Notes: generated from the letters alone by a model not told the origin. Positions 27,488-37,021 are shown, counted from the stretch's first letter. The stretch is DNA of 64,000 bases from Microcoleus sp. FACHB-831 (GCF_014695585.1 NZ_JACJON010000067.1:1-64000), one strand, 5' to 3'. A program made the numbers and translations.

Positions 27488-29617
27488 ATGGCTAAACATA
27501 AGAAGACTGCGACAGAACTTAATCTTAGAGATCCGCAATATTACATCAGCCGAGAAACAAGCTGGTTAGAGTTTAACAGCAGAGTTTTGCATGAAGCTAT
27601 CGACCCCCGGACGCCCCTGCTGGAACGTCTCAAGTTCATGGCTATTTTCAGTTCCAACTTAGATGAATACTTCATGGTGCGAGTCGCCGCTTTGAAGGAA
27701 CAGCTAGAAGCCAAAGTAAGTAAACTGACGGCGGATGGCCGGACGCCCGGCGAACAGCTTGAGATAATCAGCTCTCGTCTGCGTCCTTTAGTAATTCAAC
27801 AGCATCAACACTTTGAGCAGGCATTGCGGCGGCAGTTGTCGGCTAAAGGCATCCACATTGTTGACTATGTGGACTTGAACCAAGAACAGCGAACTTACCT
27901 GCAAAACTATTTTGACCAGCAAATTTTTCCCGTACTAACTCCTCTGGCTATCGACCCCTCGCATCCTTTTCCCTATATTTCCAACCTCAGCTTAAATCTG
28001 GCTGTAGTGGTAAAGGAACCAGAAACGGGAGAAGAATTGTTTGCCCGCATTAAAGTACCTAAGACGCTGCCCCGGTTTATGGCGCTACCAGAGGAGTTGC
28101 GCCAGCAGTTTTACGATCGCCCCTGCGTTTGGACGGGGGTTCCGCTAGAACAGGCGATCGCTCATAATCTAGAATCCCTATTTCCAGGGATGAACATTCA
28201 AGAATATCACCCCTTCCGTATCACACGCGATACAGATTTGGAACTAGAAGAAGATGAAGCCGACGATTTGCTGCTAGCCATTGAGCAAGAACTGCGTAAA
28301 CGCCGCATTGGTGGCTCTGTGGTACGGATGGAACTTCAAAGCTCAATGCCCGAAGCAGTGCGAGGAATGCTGATGCGGGAAATGGGAATTTCAGATAGGG
28401 AAGTCTACGAAATTGATGGTTTGTTGGGATTGGGAGATTTAATGTCCTTGATGGAATTGCCACTCCCAGAACTTAAAGACCCAGCTTGGACGCCTGGAAT
28501 ACCCCCGCGCCTTCGCCGGATGAACGATCCGGATGATGATGAGGGTGAAGATTTTTTTAGCCTAATCCGCCAGCGCGATTTGATGGTTCACCATCCCTAT
28601 CATTCTTTTGTCGCAACGGTGCAGCGCTTCATTACCCAGGCGGCGCACGATGCAAAGGTGCTGGCAATTAAAATGACGCTATACCGCACCTCTGGTGACT
28701 CGCCTATTCTTAACGCCTTGATTGCGGCTGCTGCGAATGGCAAGCAGGTGGCGGTTTTGGTGGAACTAAAAGCCCGTTTTGATGAAGAAAATAATATCAA
28801 CTGGGCGCGTAAGTTAGAACAAGCTGGAGTTCATGTGGTTTACGGTCTGGTGGGGCTAAAGACTCACACCAAAGTGGTTTTAGTGGTGCGTCGCGAAGAT
28901 GACCGCATTCGTCGTTATGTCCATGTTGGGACTGGCAATTACAACCACAGGACAGCGCGAATTTATACAGATTTGGGCTTAATAAGCTGTCGCGAGGAAC
29001 TAGGTGCAGATTTGACGGATTTGTTTAATTATTTGACTGGTTACTCGCGCCAGCGGTCTTATCGCAAGTTGTTGGTAGCACCTGTAAATATGCGCGATCG
29101 CTTCCTTGGATTGATCCACCGCGAAATCGATTGCGCCCACAACGGTCAACACGCCCGCATTGTCGCTAAAATGAATGCCCTTGTAGACCCCCAAATGATT
29201 GCAGCCCTCTACGAGGCGTCGCGGGCTGGCGTTCAAATTGATTTGATTATCAGGGGAATTTGCTGTCTGCGTCCAGGAGTGGAAGGCATCAGCGAAAATA
29301 TCCGCGTTATGAGTATCGTGGGGCGCTTTTTAGAACACTCGCGTATTTACTATTTTCATAACGGAGGACAAGAAGAAGTTTATATTGGCAGCGCAGACTG
29401 GATGACACGCAATTTAGATCGGCGAGTCGAAGCGATCGCGCCTATTGAAGATCCAGAAATGTCCAAAGACCTCCAAGAAATACTCGGAGTTATGTTAGCC
29501 GATAACCGTCAATCCTGGGATTTACAACCCGATGGTCGCTACCTTCAACGGCGCCCCACTGAAGAGTCCCCCGAACAAAATGCTCAAAAAATATTGATGG
29601 AAATGGCTAATAGCTAA
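27488..29617 (+). CDS. ppk1: Polyphosphate kinase 1
   Basis: 709 residues, the normal size. PPK1 makes polyphosphate from ATP reversibly. The N-domain opens with Y-I-S-R-E-T-S-W-L-E-F-N-S-R-V-L. The head domain has D-E-Y-F-M-V-R-V-A. The catalytic part has V-G-L-K-T-H-T-K, with the phosphorylated His near residue 460, and V-G-T-G-N-Y-N-H-R-T-A-R. I-I-R-G-I-C-C-L-R-P-G and F-L-E-H-S-R-I-Y follow. The nearby ppx could work in the opposite direction. Confidence 0.97.
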   Translation: MAKHKKTATELNLRDPQYYISRETSWLEFNSRVLHEAIDPRTPLLERLKFMAIFSSNLDEYFMVRVAALKEQLEAKVSKLTADGRTPGEQLEIISSRLRPLVIQQHQHFEQALRRQLSAKGIHIVDYVDLNQEQRTYLQNYFDQQIFPVLTPLAIDPSHPFPYISNLSLNLAVVVKEPETGEELFARIKVPKTLPRFMALPEELRQQFYDRPCVWTGVPLEQAIAHNLESLFPGMNIQEYHPFRITRDTDLELEEDEADDLLLAIEQELRKRRIGGSVVRMELQSSMPEAVRGMLMREMGISDREVYEIDGLLGLGDLMSLMELPLPELKDPAWTPGIPPRLRRMNDPDDDEGEDFFSLIRQRDLMVHHPYHSFVATVQRFITQAAHDAKVLAIKMTLYRTSGDSPILNALIAAAANGKQVAVLVELKARFDEENNINWARKLEQAGVHVVYGLVGLKTHTKVVLVVRREDDRIRRYVHVGTGNYNHRTARIYTDLGLISCREELGADLTDLFNYLTGYSRQRSYRKLLVAPVNMRDRFLGLIHREIDCAHNGQHARIVAKMNALVDPQMIAALYEASRAGVQIDLIIRGICCLRPGVEGISENIRVMSIVGRFLEHSRIYYFHNGGQEEVYIGSADWMTRNLDRRVEAIAPIEDPEMSKDLQEILGVMLADNRQSWDLQPDGRYLQRRPTEESPEQNAQKILMEMANS

Positions 29618-29619
29618 TT

Positions 29620-29636
29620 GGTAATTGGGCATGGGG
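29620..29636. repeat. Spacer repeat GGTAATTGGGCAT
   Basis: GGTAATTGGGCATGGGG between ppk1 and cinA. The same core occurs at 47009-47025 and 51441-51457. It is short repetitive spacer DNA rather than a regulatory site. Confidence 0.6.
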
Positions 29637-29667
29637 CATGGCAATCAACACTGGACAATGAATAATT

Positions 29668-30933
29668 ATGAGCGCTGAAATTATTTGCGTTGGCACCGAA
29701 CTGTTGCTGGGCGATATTCTCAATACCAATGCCCAATTTTTAGCCCAACAACTGGCAACTCTGGGAATCCCCCACTTCTATCAAACCGTAGTGGGAGATA
29801 ATCCAGAGCGCATTAAGCAAGTTATTGACATTGCGCTTAACCGCAATTCGCAAATTCTCATCTTCACGGGCGGTCTTGGCCCTACCCCCGACGATCTTAC
29901 AGTCGAGACTATTGCTGACTTTTTTGGCGTCGGTCTAGTTGAAAAACCAGAAATTATAGAAGACATCCTCCGCAAATACGCTTCTCGCGATCGCGAAATG
30001 ACGCCCAGCAACCGCAAACAAGCCCTCATCCCTGAAGGAGCAGAAATTTTGCCCAATCCGGGGGGAACTGCCCCCGGTATCATCTGGCGGGTGGGGGGTG
30101 CAACTATTCTCACGTTTCCAGGCGTGCCGTCGGAAATGCAACGGATGTGGCAAGAAACGGCTGTTCCTTATCTTAAAAGCCAAGGCTGGGGTAAGGATAT
30201 TATTTACAGTCGGTCGTTGAAGTTTTGGGGTATTGCGGAGTCTGCATTAGCTGAGAAAGTTGATGCGTTCTTGAATATGCAGAATCCAACTGTTGCGCCT
30301 TATGCCGGAATGGGCGAGGTGAGGTTGCGCGTTTCTGCTTTAGCTAAATCGGAAGAGGAAGCGCAGCAACTTATAGAACCTGTCGCGCAACAGTTGCAAC
30401 AAATTGGGGGACTTAATTATTACGGTGCTGACGATGACACCCTCGCCTCTGTTGTTGGTAGTTTGTTGCAAGCGGAGGGTGAGACGCTTGCTGTAGCGGA
30501 GTCATGCACGGGTGGGGGTTTGGGTAGTATGTTGACGGCTGTTTCTGGTAGTTCTAATTACTTCTGGGGTGGGGTTATTTCTTATGACAATAAGGTGAAA
30601 ATTTCCATGCTGGGCGTCAATCCGGAAGATTTAGCCCAATCTGGTGCTGTTAGCGAAACGGTTGCCAAACAAATGGCACAGGGGGTGCGATCGCGTCTCT
30701 CAACTACTTGGGGACTAAGTATCACTGGCATTGCTGGGCCTGGTGGCGGAAGCGAAACTAAGCCTGTGGGTCTAGTTTACATTGGCCTGGCGGGGCCGGA
30801 TGACTATGTAGAAAGCGTGAAATATCAGTTAGGCCAACAGCGCGATCGCGCCTCGATTCGCTTGGTGGCTGCTTGTAACGCTCTCGACCAACTGCGGCGC
30901 AAGTTATTGGCAAGATCGTTATCCTCTCGCTAG
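29668..30933 (+). CDS. cinA: CinA-like protein (nicotinamide mononucleotide amidase domain)
   Basis: 421 residues in two parts. The N-terminal molybdopterin-binding-like (COG1058) domain has E-I-I-C-V-G-T-E-L-L-L-G-D-I and F-T-G-G-L-G-P-T-P-D-D-L-T. The C-terminal CinA domain has V-A-E-S-C-T-G-G-G-L-G (Ser near 279) and S-I-T-G-I-A-G-P-G-G-G. In relatives, the C-terminal domain deamidates NMN and the N-terminal one hydrolyses ADP-ribose, recycling pyridine nucleotides. Fifty bases separate it from ppk1, so co-transcription is possible. Confidence 0.93.
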   Translation: MSAEIICVGTELLLGDILNTNAQFLAQQLATLGIPHFYQTVVGDNPERIKQVIDIALNRNSQILIFTGGLGPTPDDLTVETIADFFGVGLVEKPEIIEDILRKYASRDREMTPSNRKQALIPEGAEILPNPGGTAPGIIWRVGGATILTFPGVPSEMQRMWQETAVPYLKSQGWGKDIIYSRSLKFWGIAESALAEKVDAFLNMQNPTVAPYAGMGEVRLRVSALAKSEEEAQQLIEPVAQQLQQIGGLNYYGADDDTLASVVGSLLQAEGETLAVAESCTGGGLGSMLTAVSGSSNYFWGGVISYDNKVKISMLGVNPEDLAQSGAVSETVAKQMAQGVRSRLSTTWGLSITGIAGPGGGSETKPVGLVYIGLAGPDDYVESVKYQLGQQRDRASIRLVAACNALDQLRRKLLARSLSSR

Positions 30934-31136
30934 TAAGAATTACTCAAAAATATACTCTTAGCAAGCAATTCCTCAATGTTTAAGAACATTTCTCCCTTGT
31001 CAATAGCGCAAGTATGAAAAAATTGTTAATTTTTAATTGATATGTTAAAAATCTGAAGCCTGGATTGGCGCAAACTCGTCTATAGAGAGAGTGGGATGCT
31101 CTTAATAGTTGTGCTAGGCTTAAAGTAAATACAAAC
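30934..31136. other. Spacer downstream of cinA
   Basis: AT-rich, no coding frame. It leads into the structured stretch at 31137 and may hold a promoter for it and for the small gene at 31351. Confidence 0.4.
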
Positions 31137-31285
31137 TACCACGCGAAACTAAAGTTTCAAAGTGGTAATCGGATAGCAAAAAAGGCTTGTATAAAGCATC
31201 ATATGCTATGCCCCGATTGGGGTGGGGCGTGTTATCCAGCACAAAAATATATGGTGCTTGTGAAAGCGCCATCGGCGCACGCAAC
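31137..31285 (+). ncRNA. Possible structured RNA or leader upstream of a small gene and aroQ
   Basis: Several hairpins can be drawn by eye. TACCAC (31137-31142) pairs with GTGGTA (31162-31167) around an inner GAACT-type stem, GAAACT/AGTTTC. GGATAGC (31171-31177) can pair with GTTATCC (31231-31237), with one G-U, closing a C-rich/G-rich hairpin. AGCAC/GTGCT and GCGCC/GGCGC follow. The density of complementary arms exceeds that of neighbouring spacers. It resembles no RNA family I can name. It could be a 5' leader, a free small RNA, or repeats by chance. Confidence 0.3.
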
Positions 31286-31334
31286 CCCCCAAAAACCCTT
31301 GCCCATCTGTCAATTAAAATCCTGGTTGTATTGC

Positions 31335-31339
31335 AGGAG
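31335..31339 (+). promoter_or_regulatory. Ribosome binding site of the 47-residue gene
   Basis: AGGAG lies 11 bases before the ATG at 31351. It supports translation of the short frame. Confidence 0.6.
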
Positions 31340-31350
31340 CCGTTGGTTCA

Positions 31351-31494
31351 ATGGATGATTATATAGAGAAGGTACTGGAAAAGCTGAAAGAATGGGCACG
31401 CAAGCTCATAGAGACGTTGCTAGGGCCGGAGGCTGAACCAGAACCGGAACCGATACCAATACCAGTAAACGAGCGATCGCGCCAGCGCCGCTAA
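31351..31494 (+). CDS. Small conserved-looking protein (47 residues) upstream of aroQ
   Basis: 47 residues: an amphipathic helix (D-Y-I-E-K-V-L-E-K-L-K-E-W-A-R-K-L), then an L-L-G-P hinge, then a Glu-Pro repeat (E-A-E-P-E-P-E-P), then P-I-P-I-P and a basic end (R-S-R-Q-R-R). It is preceded by AGGAG and ends 24 bases before the aroQ start, so the two probably share a transcript. The ordered helix-acidic-basic layout is unlike chance reading. I recall similar short cyanobacterial proteins but no function. The helix could lie on a membrane surface. Confidence 0.7.
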   Translation: MDDYIEKVLEKLKEWARKLIETLLGPEAEPEPEPIPIPVNERSRQRR

Positions 31495-31518
31495 CACAAT
31501 TGAATTAATAGTAAAACT

Positions 31519-31971
31519 TTGCTTCAGCTAAGTATTTTGGTACTGCACGGGCCAAACATTAACCTGCTGGGAAAACGAGAACCAGGGGTGTATGGCACGG
31601 TGACTTTGGATGAAATTAATCGCCTGTTAGTAGAGGAAGCTCAAAAGCTACAGGCGAAGGTTTATCCCTTACAGTCGAACCATGAAGGCGTCTTAGTCGA
31701 TGCAATACATGATGCTGCGGGCAAGCACCAGGGAATTTTGATAAATGCTGGGGCGTATACTCATACGAGCGTGGCTATAAGAGATGCGATCGCGGCTGTT
31801 AACATTCCCACTGTAGAAGTGCATCTGAGCAACATTTATCGCCGCGAAGAATTTAGACATCATTCCTATATTGCACCAATTGCGATAGGTCAAATCAGCG
31901 GTTTTGGCGCGGATAGTTACACTCTGGGATTGCAAGCGTTAATTAACCACCTGAGAAAGTTACAAGGATGA
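31519..31971 (+). CDS. aroQ: 3-dehydroquinate dehydratase, type II
   Basis: 150 residues. A dodecameric shikimate-pathway enzyme that converts 3-dehydroquinate to 3-dehydroshikimate. Motifs: [18 protein letters not shown] (with the catalytic Tyr and Arg of the lid), [20 protein letters not shown], and [15 protein letters not shown] (catalytic His). The start codon is TTG. No in-frame ATG lies between the upstream small gene and the H-G-P-N motif. Confidence 0.95.
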   Translation: MLQLSILVLHGPNINLLGKREPGVYGTVTLDEINRLLVEEAQKLQAKVYPLQSNHEGVLVDAIHDAAGKHQGILINAGAYTHTSVAIRDAIAAVNIPTVEVHLSNIYRREEFRHHSYIAPIAIGQISGFGADSYTLGLQALINHLRKLQG

Positions 31972-31976
31972 GTGGT

Positions 31977-33335
31977 TTATAGTTGTGATTTGCCATTTCC
32001 GGCTCTTACTTGGGAATTGCGATTAATTTGACCGTCGCTGTTAGGTGAGTTACCAAACATAACCGTATAAATCTCGGTAGGTATCTCAATTCCAGCTTGT
32101 TGCAAAGCTTCTTTAATCGCCTGATTGGCCAGCGATGTGGTCTTCATAAATTGCAAACGCTGGGAATTTACCCAAAAGCGCACTTCCAGGGTGACATTGC
32201 CAGTAGCCAGTTCCCGTACGAGGACTTCTGGTACTGGTTGTTCTTGGACGCCTTTAACCTTGACGACCGCATCGAGGATGATCTGTTGTGCGGTGGAAAT
32301 GTCCGCAGCATAGGCAATACCAACGCTGACGGAACTGCGCCTATAAGGGAATGCGGTGTTATTTATGATGCTGGCTTGGAAGACATCTTGATTGGGGATG
32401 TAAACCTTGCGACCGTCGTATGTATTAATTGTTGTCGCCCGCAGTTGAATTTGGGTAATTGTGCCTTCGTATTCTTTGATTACAACTTGATCGCCCAGGC
32501 GGAAGGGTCGGGCAGCAAGTAAAATCATCCCAGAGATGTAGTTACTAAAAACATCTTTGAAACCAAAGCCGATAGCTACGCTGGTTAGCCCCAGCGCTCC
32601 CAACAAGGCTCCAAAGTCAAGTCCTAAGACTCCCAGCGCGACGACAGAACCAATCACCCAGACTCCGCCATAACCCAGTCGCGCCATGAGGATTTCGGTG
32701 CTGCGATCGCCTTCTGTTTGATGCGCCCATCGCAAGGCGACGTAACCGACGCCCTTGGCGAAGCTCCAAGTGAGAAAAATCACAACAATCGCCCCTAAAA
32801 TTGAGGGCAACCTGCTGATGGTGTCCTCCACCAAATCGCTCACAGTAAGGTATAGCCGCTGTCCAACATCAAGGGCTAGAGACGGTTTGTTAAAAGCTCT
32901 ATTTAATTGATCTGCCCACTTCTGGGCTAAAACTTCAACAGACATACCGAAGTCGCGGGCGTCCTGTTGGGTGACAGTCATCAAAACTCGATTATTTAGT
33001 TGTAGAGTGGCAATTTTGCGGGTATTGTCAAGTTTTACAGTAACTTCGCCTAAAGATTCAGGTTGCTCAATTAGGCTGGCAATGCGTCGATTGATGATTT
33101 GCGATCGCTCTAATGCACCAATTCCCGACAAGCTACCCACTTGAAATACTGGGCGTCCTCTGACGATAATATCGGCAAAATATTGTTCTTCTGAAGCAAC
33201 TCTCAGCCGTGCTGTGTTCGGCTTTGGTTCGCTTAATGTATTCGGCTGCTGTGTAAACCCAGCGTTGGCGGTAGTGAATAAAATGCCGCTGATTACTAAA
33301 CTGCCGAACCAATGTATTGCGTGCCGAGGTTTCAT
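31977..33335 (-). CDS. MscS-family mechanosensitive channel
   Basis: 452 residues. An N-terminal signal-like segment (about 8-28) is followed by a periplasmic region (to about 175). Three membrane helices then run to about 290, including the glycine/alanine-rich pore helix (G-A-L-L-G-A-L-G-L-T-S-V-A-I-G-F-G). The MscS beta domain (F-R-L-G-D-Q-V-V-I-K-E-Y-E-G-T-I) and C-terminal cage end it. It should release solutes on osmotic downshift. Convergent with aroQ, 5 bases apart. Confidence 0.9.
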   Translation of the reverse strand: MKPRHAIHWFGSLVISGILFTTANAGFTQQPNTLSEPKPNTARLRVASEEQYFADIIVRGRPVFQVGSLSGIGALERSQIINRRIASLIEQPESLGEVTVKLDNTRKIATLQLNNRVLMTVTQQDARDFGMSVEVLAQKWADQLNRAFNKPSLALDVGQRLYLTVSDLVEDTISRLPSILGAIVVIFLTWSFAKGVGYVALRWAHQTEGDRSTEILMARLGYGGVWVIGSVVALGVLGLDFGALLGALGLTSVAIGFGFKDVFSNYISGMILLAARPFRLGDQVVIKEYEGTITQIQLRATTINTYDGRKVYIPNQDVFQASIINNTAFPYRRSSVSVGIAYAADISTAQQIILDAVVKVKGVQEQPVPEVLVRELATGNVTLEVRFWVNSQRLQFMKTTSLANQAIKEALQQAGIEIPTEIYTVMFGNSPNSDGQINRNSQVRAGNGKSQL

Positions 33336-33794
33336 TTCTATTCCGAGGAACGATCCACCTTAGAATAAACCTACTAGCTGGTGTATGAGTTCTGGCTGTA
33401 GATAGGGAATTTTCTTCTGAATTTGTATAACAGAAGATTGGCGCGATCGCGCCAATCTATTTTTACCCCTATCGAGAGAAGTAATTTTCCGCCGCGTTAA
33501 GTATAGGGGCTTTTAATAATTTTTTTCACCACTTTACACTTAAATCTTAAATTAATATCTCTAAATAAATTTTTTCGTGATTAAGCAAGAGCAACAGTTT
33601 AATGTTTAAGCGGCAATTGGTAGTAGGTAGTAATTAAGGTGGGCATTGGCCGAACCATAAATGGTCAAAAGCCCTAAAACGCATAGCTTGTCTTTTTTTG
33701 GCATGACAGCCTACGTTCCTTCGCTCTGACTGAAAAGGCCTTTTATTTGCTGATTAGCCTGATTCTACCTATTACCAATTAGCCATTACCAAGC
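33336..33794. other. Spacer with a HIP1-centred palindrome
   Basis: 459 bases between two minus-strand genes. It holds the perfect palindrome at 33435-33458. GGTGGGCATTGG near 33640 resembles the repeat found at 24971 and 47792. No coding frame seen. Confidence 0.5.
33435..33463. repeat. Perfect 24-bp palindrome centred on HIP1
   Basis: AGATTGGCGCGA and its exact reverse complement (33435-33458), followed on the plus strand by ATTTTTA. It looks like a terminator on that strand, but no plus-strand gene ends nearby, so it may be a repeat or an orphan terminator. Confidence 0.7.
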
Positions 33795-34091
33795 CTATTT
33801 TTCTTCTACATACATTGGAGGCTCTATTGCAAAATTATTAATCTGTCCAGCCTCATCAATGACATAGCCATCCGTAGTGTGAAGATCGGTCTCTTCTTCT
33901 TGGGCTTGGAAAGCCTCAAGTTGCTTTACGTTTTGGTCTACATCAACATTAGAGGGAATCAGCTCATCTGGGGCATTGACTCCAATTGTTTGTGCCAGTT
34001 GAACTCCAAAATGATTGTTTCCTGGCGCACCTCGTCCGGGTTCGGCTTCTCTGGGATCTTCTGGCAAAACTTGGTTTTCTTCGTTGGGCAT
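33795..34091 (-). CDS. Small acidic hydrophilic protein, unknown
   Basis: 98 residues, strongly acidic, with a Pro/Gly-rich start (E-D-P-R-E-A-E-P-G-R-G-A-P-G) and a tail with D-G-Y-V-I-D-E-A-G and P-P-M-Y-V. No membrane segment or known domain; probably largely disordered. AAGGAG lies 10 bases before the ATG, a strong ribosome binding site, which makes it a real gene. Function unknown. Confidence 0.7.
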   Translation of the reverse strand: MPNEENQVLPEDPREAEPGRGAPGNNHFGVQLAQTIGVNAPDELIPSNVDVDQNVKQLEAFQAQEEETDLHTTDGYVIDEAGQINNFAIEPPMYVEEK

Positions 34092-34300
34092 AAAATTTAA
34101 GCTCCTTTTTCTTATGTAATGAAGGTAGCCCAGTTAGTATCGAACTTTGCTCTTTCTGCGGGATTAAATTGCTACTAGGGACAGGAAGAAATTTAGGAGA
34201 AAGGCAAGCATTTTTATTGGGTTGCAGCGATGGGGCGGGCAAACCCAACCGCTGCTTACTTAGAAAAGAGGCTTCTTAGACACTAAGGAATTGCAATTGC

Positions 34301-35317
34301 TTAAACATCTTTCCCTGGAAGTAGCGCACCCAAGAGGGATGCAGCTCCCAAAACCGCAGCAGCGATCGCGCCCCACTTGAACGGCGGATTCTTATCGAAC
34401 CAGTCACTGATGGCTGGTATCTCCAAGTTGTTAAAATCTCCCTGAACTCTGTCGTAACCTTCGATAGGCTCGAACACATTGTTGGGCGCGTCTTCTGATT
34501 TCGGCTCGTCGGTGTGCTGTCCTGCGAAGCCGACAAGCATCAAAATACTATCTGCCAACGCTGGCGAAATCCGCTGTACTATATCGATAGCCTTGCCGAC
34601 ATCCCCGACAATAAAATCTCTCGTCGGGTTCTCGGCGACGTAGAGAATGGCGTCGGCGACAAGGCTCGGATCGTAGTAGGGTGGTACTCCAGTTGGCTTC
34701 ACGCCTATCTTGGTGCGAACTTTATTGTAGTATGGCGTGTTAATCACCGAAGGCATTATGTTAGTGACGCTGATGGGCCATCCTTCATGTTGAAGTTCAA
34801 GGCGTAAGGCGTCGAGCATACCCTCAACGCCGTGCTTTGACGCAGAATAAGGGCTTTGGTAGGGTACTGAGCGTCTAGCTTCAACTGAGGAGATGTGGAT
34901 CAGCGCCCCGCGTCCCTCACGCTTAAGATGGGGCAGTGCAGCCATTGCACCGTAAGCCTGTCCTGTTAGGTTAACGTCGATGACGCGCCTAAATTCTTCT
35001 GGGGTTATTTTGTCGAAGGTGGCGATTACTCCTGTAGCGGCGGCGTGTACCCAGGTATCGAGTCGCCCGTAAACTTCAACGGCTTTATCTGCGATCGCTT
35101 GTACTTGTTCAAAATTACTTACGTCCGCAATTACTGCGATCGCGTCGCCGCCAGCGCTGCGAATCTCGTTCACCAATGACTCTAGCGCCGACTGAGTGCG
35201 AGCGGCTACTACCACTTTCGCCCCCCGCGAAGCAAACTGCTTCGCCGTCTCCCGCCCGATTCCGCTGGATGCGCCAACGACGGCGACGACTTGCTGATTA
35301 ATTGGCTTCAGTTGCAT
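34301..35317 (-). CDS. Short-chain dehydrogenase/reductase with C-terminal extension
   Basis: 338 residues. The Rossmann motif is V-V-G-A-S-S-G-I-G-R-E-T. The catalytic Ser lies in H-I-S-S-V-E-A and Tyr/Lys in Y-S-A-S-K. It uses NAD(P)H; the substrate is unknown. Beyond about residue 250 an extension runs to a hydrophobic end (A-A-V-L-G-A-A-S-L-L-G-A-L-L-P-G), which may touch the membrane. The AGGAG upstream of ATG supports the start. Confidence 0.9.
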   Translation of the reverse strand: MQLKPINQQVVAVVGASSGIGRETAKQFASRGAKVVVAARTQSALESLVNEIRSAGGDAIAVIADVSNFEQVQAIADKAVEVYGRLDTWVHAAATGVIATFDKITPEEFRRVIDVNLTGQAYGAMAALPHLKREGRGALIHISSVEARRSVPYQSPYSASKHGVEGMLDALRLELQHEGWPISVTNIMPSVINTPYYNKVRTKIGVKPTGVPPYYDPSLVADAILYVAENPTRDFIVGDVGKAIDIVQRISPALADSILMLVGFAGQHTDEPKSEDAPNNVFEPIEGYDRVQGDFNNLEIPAISDWFDKNPPFKWGAIAAAVLGAASLLGALLPGKDV

Positions 35318-35764
35318 TGCTGCTGCTCCTTAAAGTACAGATGAAAAACTCTTGTGTTAACACCGCCACCCTCTTCCCTTAATGGCAAGAAGGGTACGGG
35401 AGGGGTTTTTAGATTTTGCCAGCTAGAATGTTAAGTTCTATTAACTAAATTAACAATCTTTAGCATTGTTCCATCAGTCTCAGGGTTGACAAATGCCTTT
35501 AGATGCGTATTTCTGGGGGTTCGGCTCGAATGCCCGCGCATAGTAAGAAAATGCCAGCGATCGCATCACACGGTATCGCAGGTTAGATGTGCAGGAGTCC
35601 TAAACTTTGGCAAAATTTGTAACAGCGCAATAAATTAATGAAAAATAAGCCATTTGAAACAAAAACACGTCATTCTGAACTGAGGCATAGGGGAGTTAAG
35701 AATCTCCGGTATGCTCTTTCAGGGCTGCGTAAATCCTGTTAATCCCATATAAAAAACCGATTTC
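35318..35764. other. Spacer upstream of ABC permease
   Basis: 447 bases between divergent genes, containing both promoters. No coding frame seen. One HIP1-like GCGATCGC is near 35558. Confidence 0.45.
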
Positions 35765-37021
35765 ATGGCTTCTATTGCCCGCAAGAATTTATTCGAGGAT
35801 ATTCCCCGCTTCCTGGTAGCTCAAGCGGGTATTATGTTTGCTGTCAGCTTGGTTACTATTCAGACTGGTATTTTGAACGGATTTAGTCGTTCCACCAGTC
35901 TATTAATTGATAACTCTGAAGCCGACATCTGGGTGTCATCAGCCGATATGGTTCACTTTGAGCTAACATTACCATTCCCGGTGCAGCGAGCCATCGAAGC
36001 TCAACGGGTAGAAGGCGTAGCGGGAGTAGAAGTGCTAATAGTCCAAGCAGCTATGTGGCGCGACCCGCAAGGTAAGATTGCACCTGTGAGGATAATTGGA
36101 TTCAATCCAGCGGGACAATTATTTACACCAGGTAAGGTAATTAAAGGCAATTTGAGCGATTTGCAGCAGCCTTACACCGTGATGGTGGATAAATCTAACT
36201 TAAGTACGCTCAACGTACAAAAGATTGGTGATGTGGCTCAAGTTGGCTCGTTTCAGGGAGGCTTAGTTGCCCTCAACCAAGGCACGACATCCATTACATC
36301 AAGTACGTTTTTGTTTACTTCCTTGGAAAATGCCAATGCTTATGCAAATTCCCGTCTGACTTCTAGTTTGCAATGCAAGGTGCAAACGGGAGGAGATATA
36401 CAGTGTACTAGCGCAACTGCAACTTTCCGCCCAACTGCTGAACCTTTACAGCCGTCTGCGCCTCCGCCGCAGAAGTTAACTCCAACGGATCTAATTACTT
36501 ATGTGTTGGTGCAAGCAAAGTCTGGTGAAGATTTACAGCAACTAAAGCAGAAGTTAGAGACCGCCTTGCCAGGAACCCGCGCTTTTACTAAAGCTGAGAT
36601 GTCTGAACAAACTCGGGCTTACTGGCTTAATAGAACCGGAGTTGGGTTTGTGCTGGGTTTGGGTGCGGCTGTGGGCGTTATTGTGGGTATGGTGATTGTC
36701 GGCCAGATCCTCTACGCTTCTGTCTCTGACCACCTTAAGGAGTTTGGAACACTCAAAGCAATGGGGGCGTCGGATTGGGTAATATACCGCGTGATTGTCG
36801 AGCAGTCGCTATGGATGGCGGTTCTCGGCTATGTTCCCAGTATGGCCCTGTGCTTGGGGTTGGGAGCTTGGACGTTTGCAACTAAGGGGATTTTGATTTT
36901 AATCACCCCCGGAACCGCCGCCGCAGTTTTGGGAGTCACGCTGGTAATGTGCGTTGGTTCTGCTATCTTTGCTATTCAACGGGTTACGAGGGTAGATCCA
37001 GCGATCGTGTTTAAGGCTTAG
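35765..37021 (+). CDS. DevC/FtsX-like ABC exporter permease
   Basis: 418 residues. TM1 at about 19-41, a large periplasmic domain (about 42-285) with Pro-rich linker (A-P-P-P-Q-K), then three helices (about 288-415). The K-E-F-G-T-L-K-A-M-G-A-S motif before a coupling helix is typical of MacB/DevC permeases. In heterocyst-forming cyanobacteria DevBCA exports glycolipids, but many cyanobacteria have other DevC-like exporters. The substrate is unknown. The ATPase is next, 131 bases downstream. Confidence 0.9.
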   Translation: MASIARKNLFEDIPRFLVAQAGIMFAVSLVTIQTGILNGFSRSTSLLIDNSEADIWVSSADMVHFELTLPFPVQRAIEAQRVEGVAGVEVLIVQAAMWRDPQGKIAPVRIIGFNPAGQLFTPGKVIKGNLSDLQQPYTVMVDKSNLSTLNVQKIGDVAQVGSFQGGLVALNQGTTSITSSTFLFTSLENANAYANSRLTSSLQCKVQTGGDIQCTSATATFRPTAEPLQPSAPPPQKLTPTDLITYVLVQAKSGEDLQQLKQKLETALPGTRAFTKAEMSEQTRAYWLNRTGVGFVLGLGAAVGVIVGMVIVGQILYASVSDHLKEFGTLKAMGASDWVIYRVIVEQSLWMAVLGYVPSMALCLGLGAWTFATKGILILITPGTAAAVLGVTLVMCVGSAIFAIQRVTRVDPAIVFKA

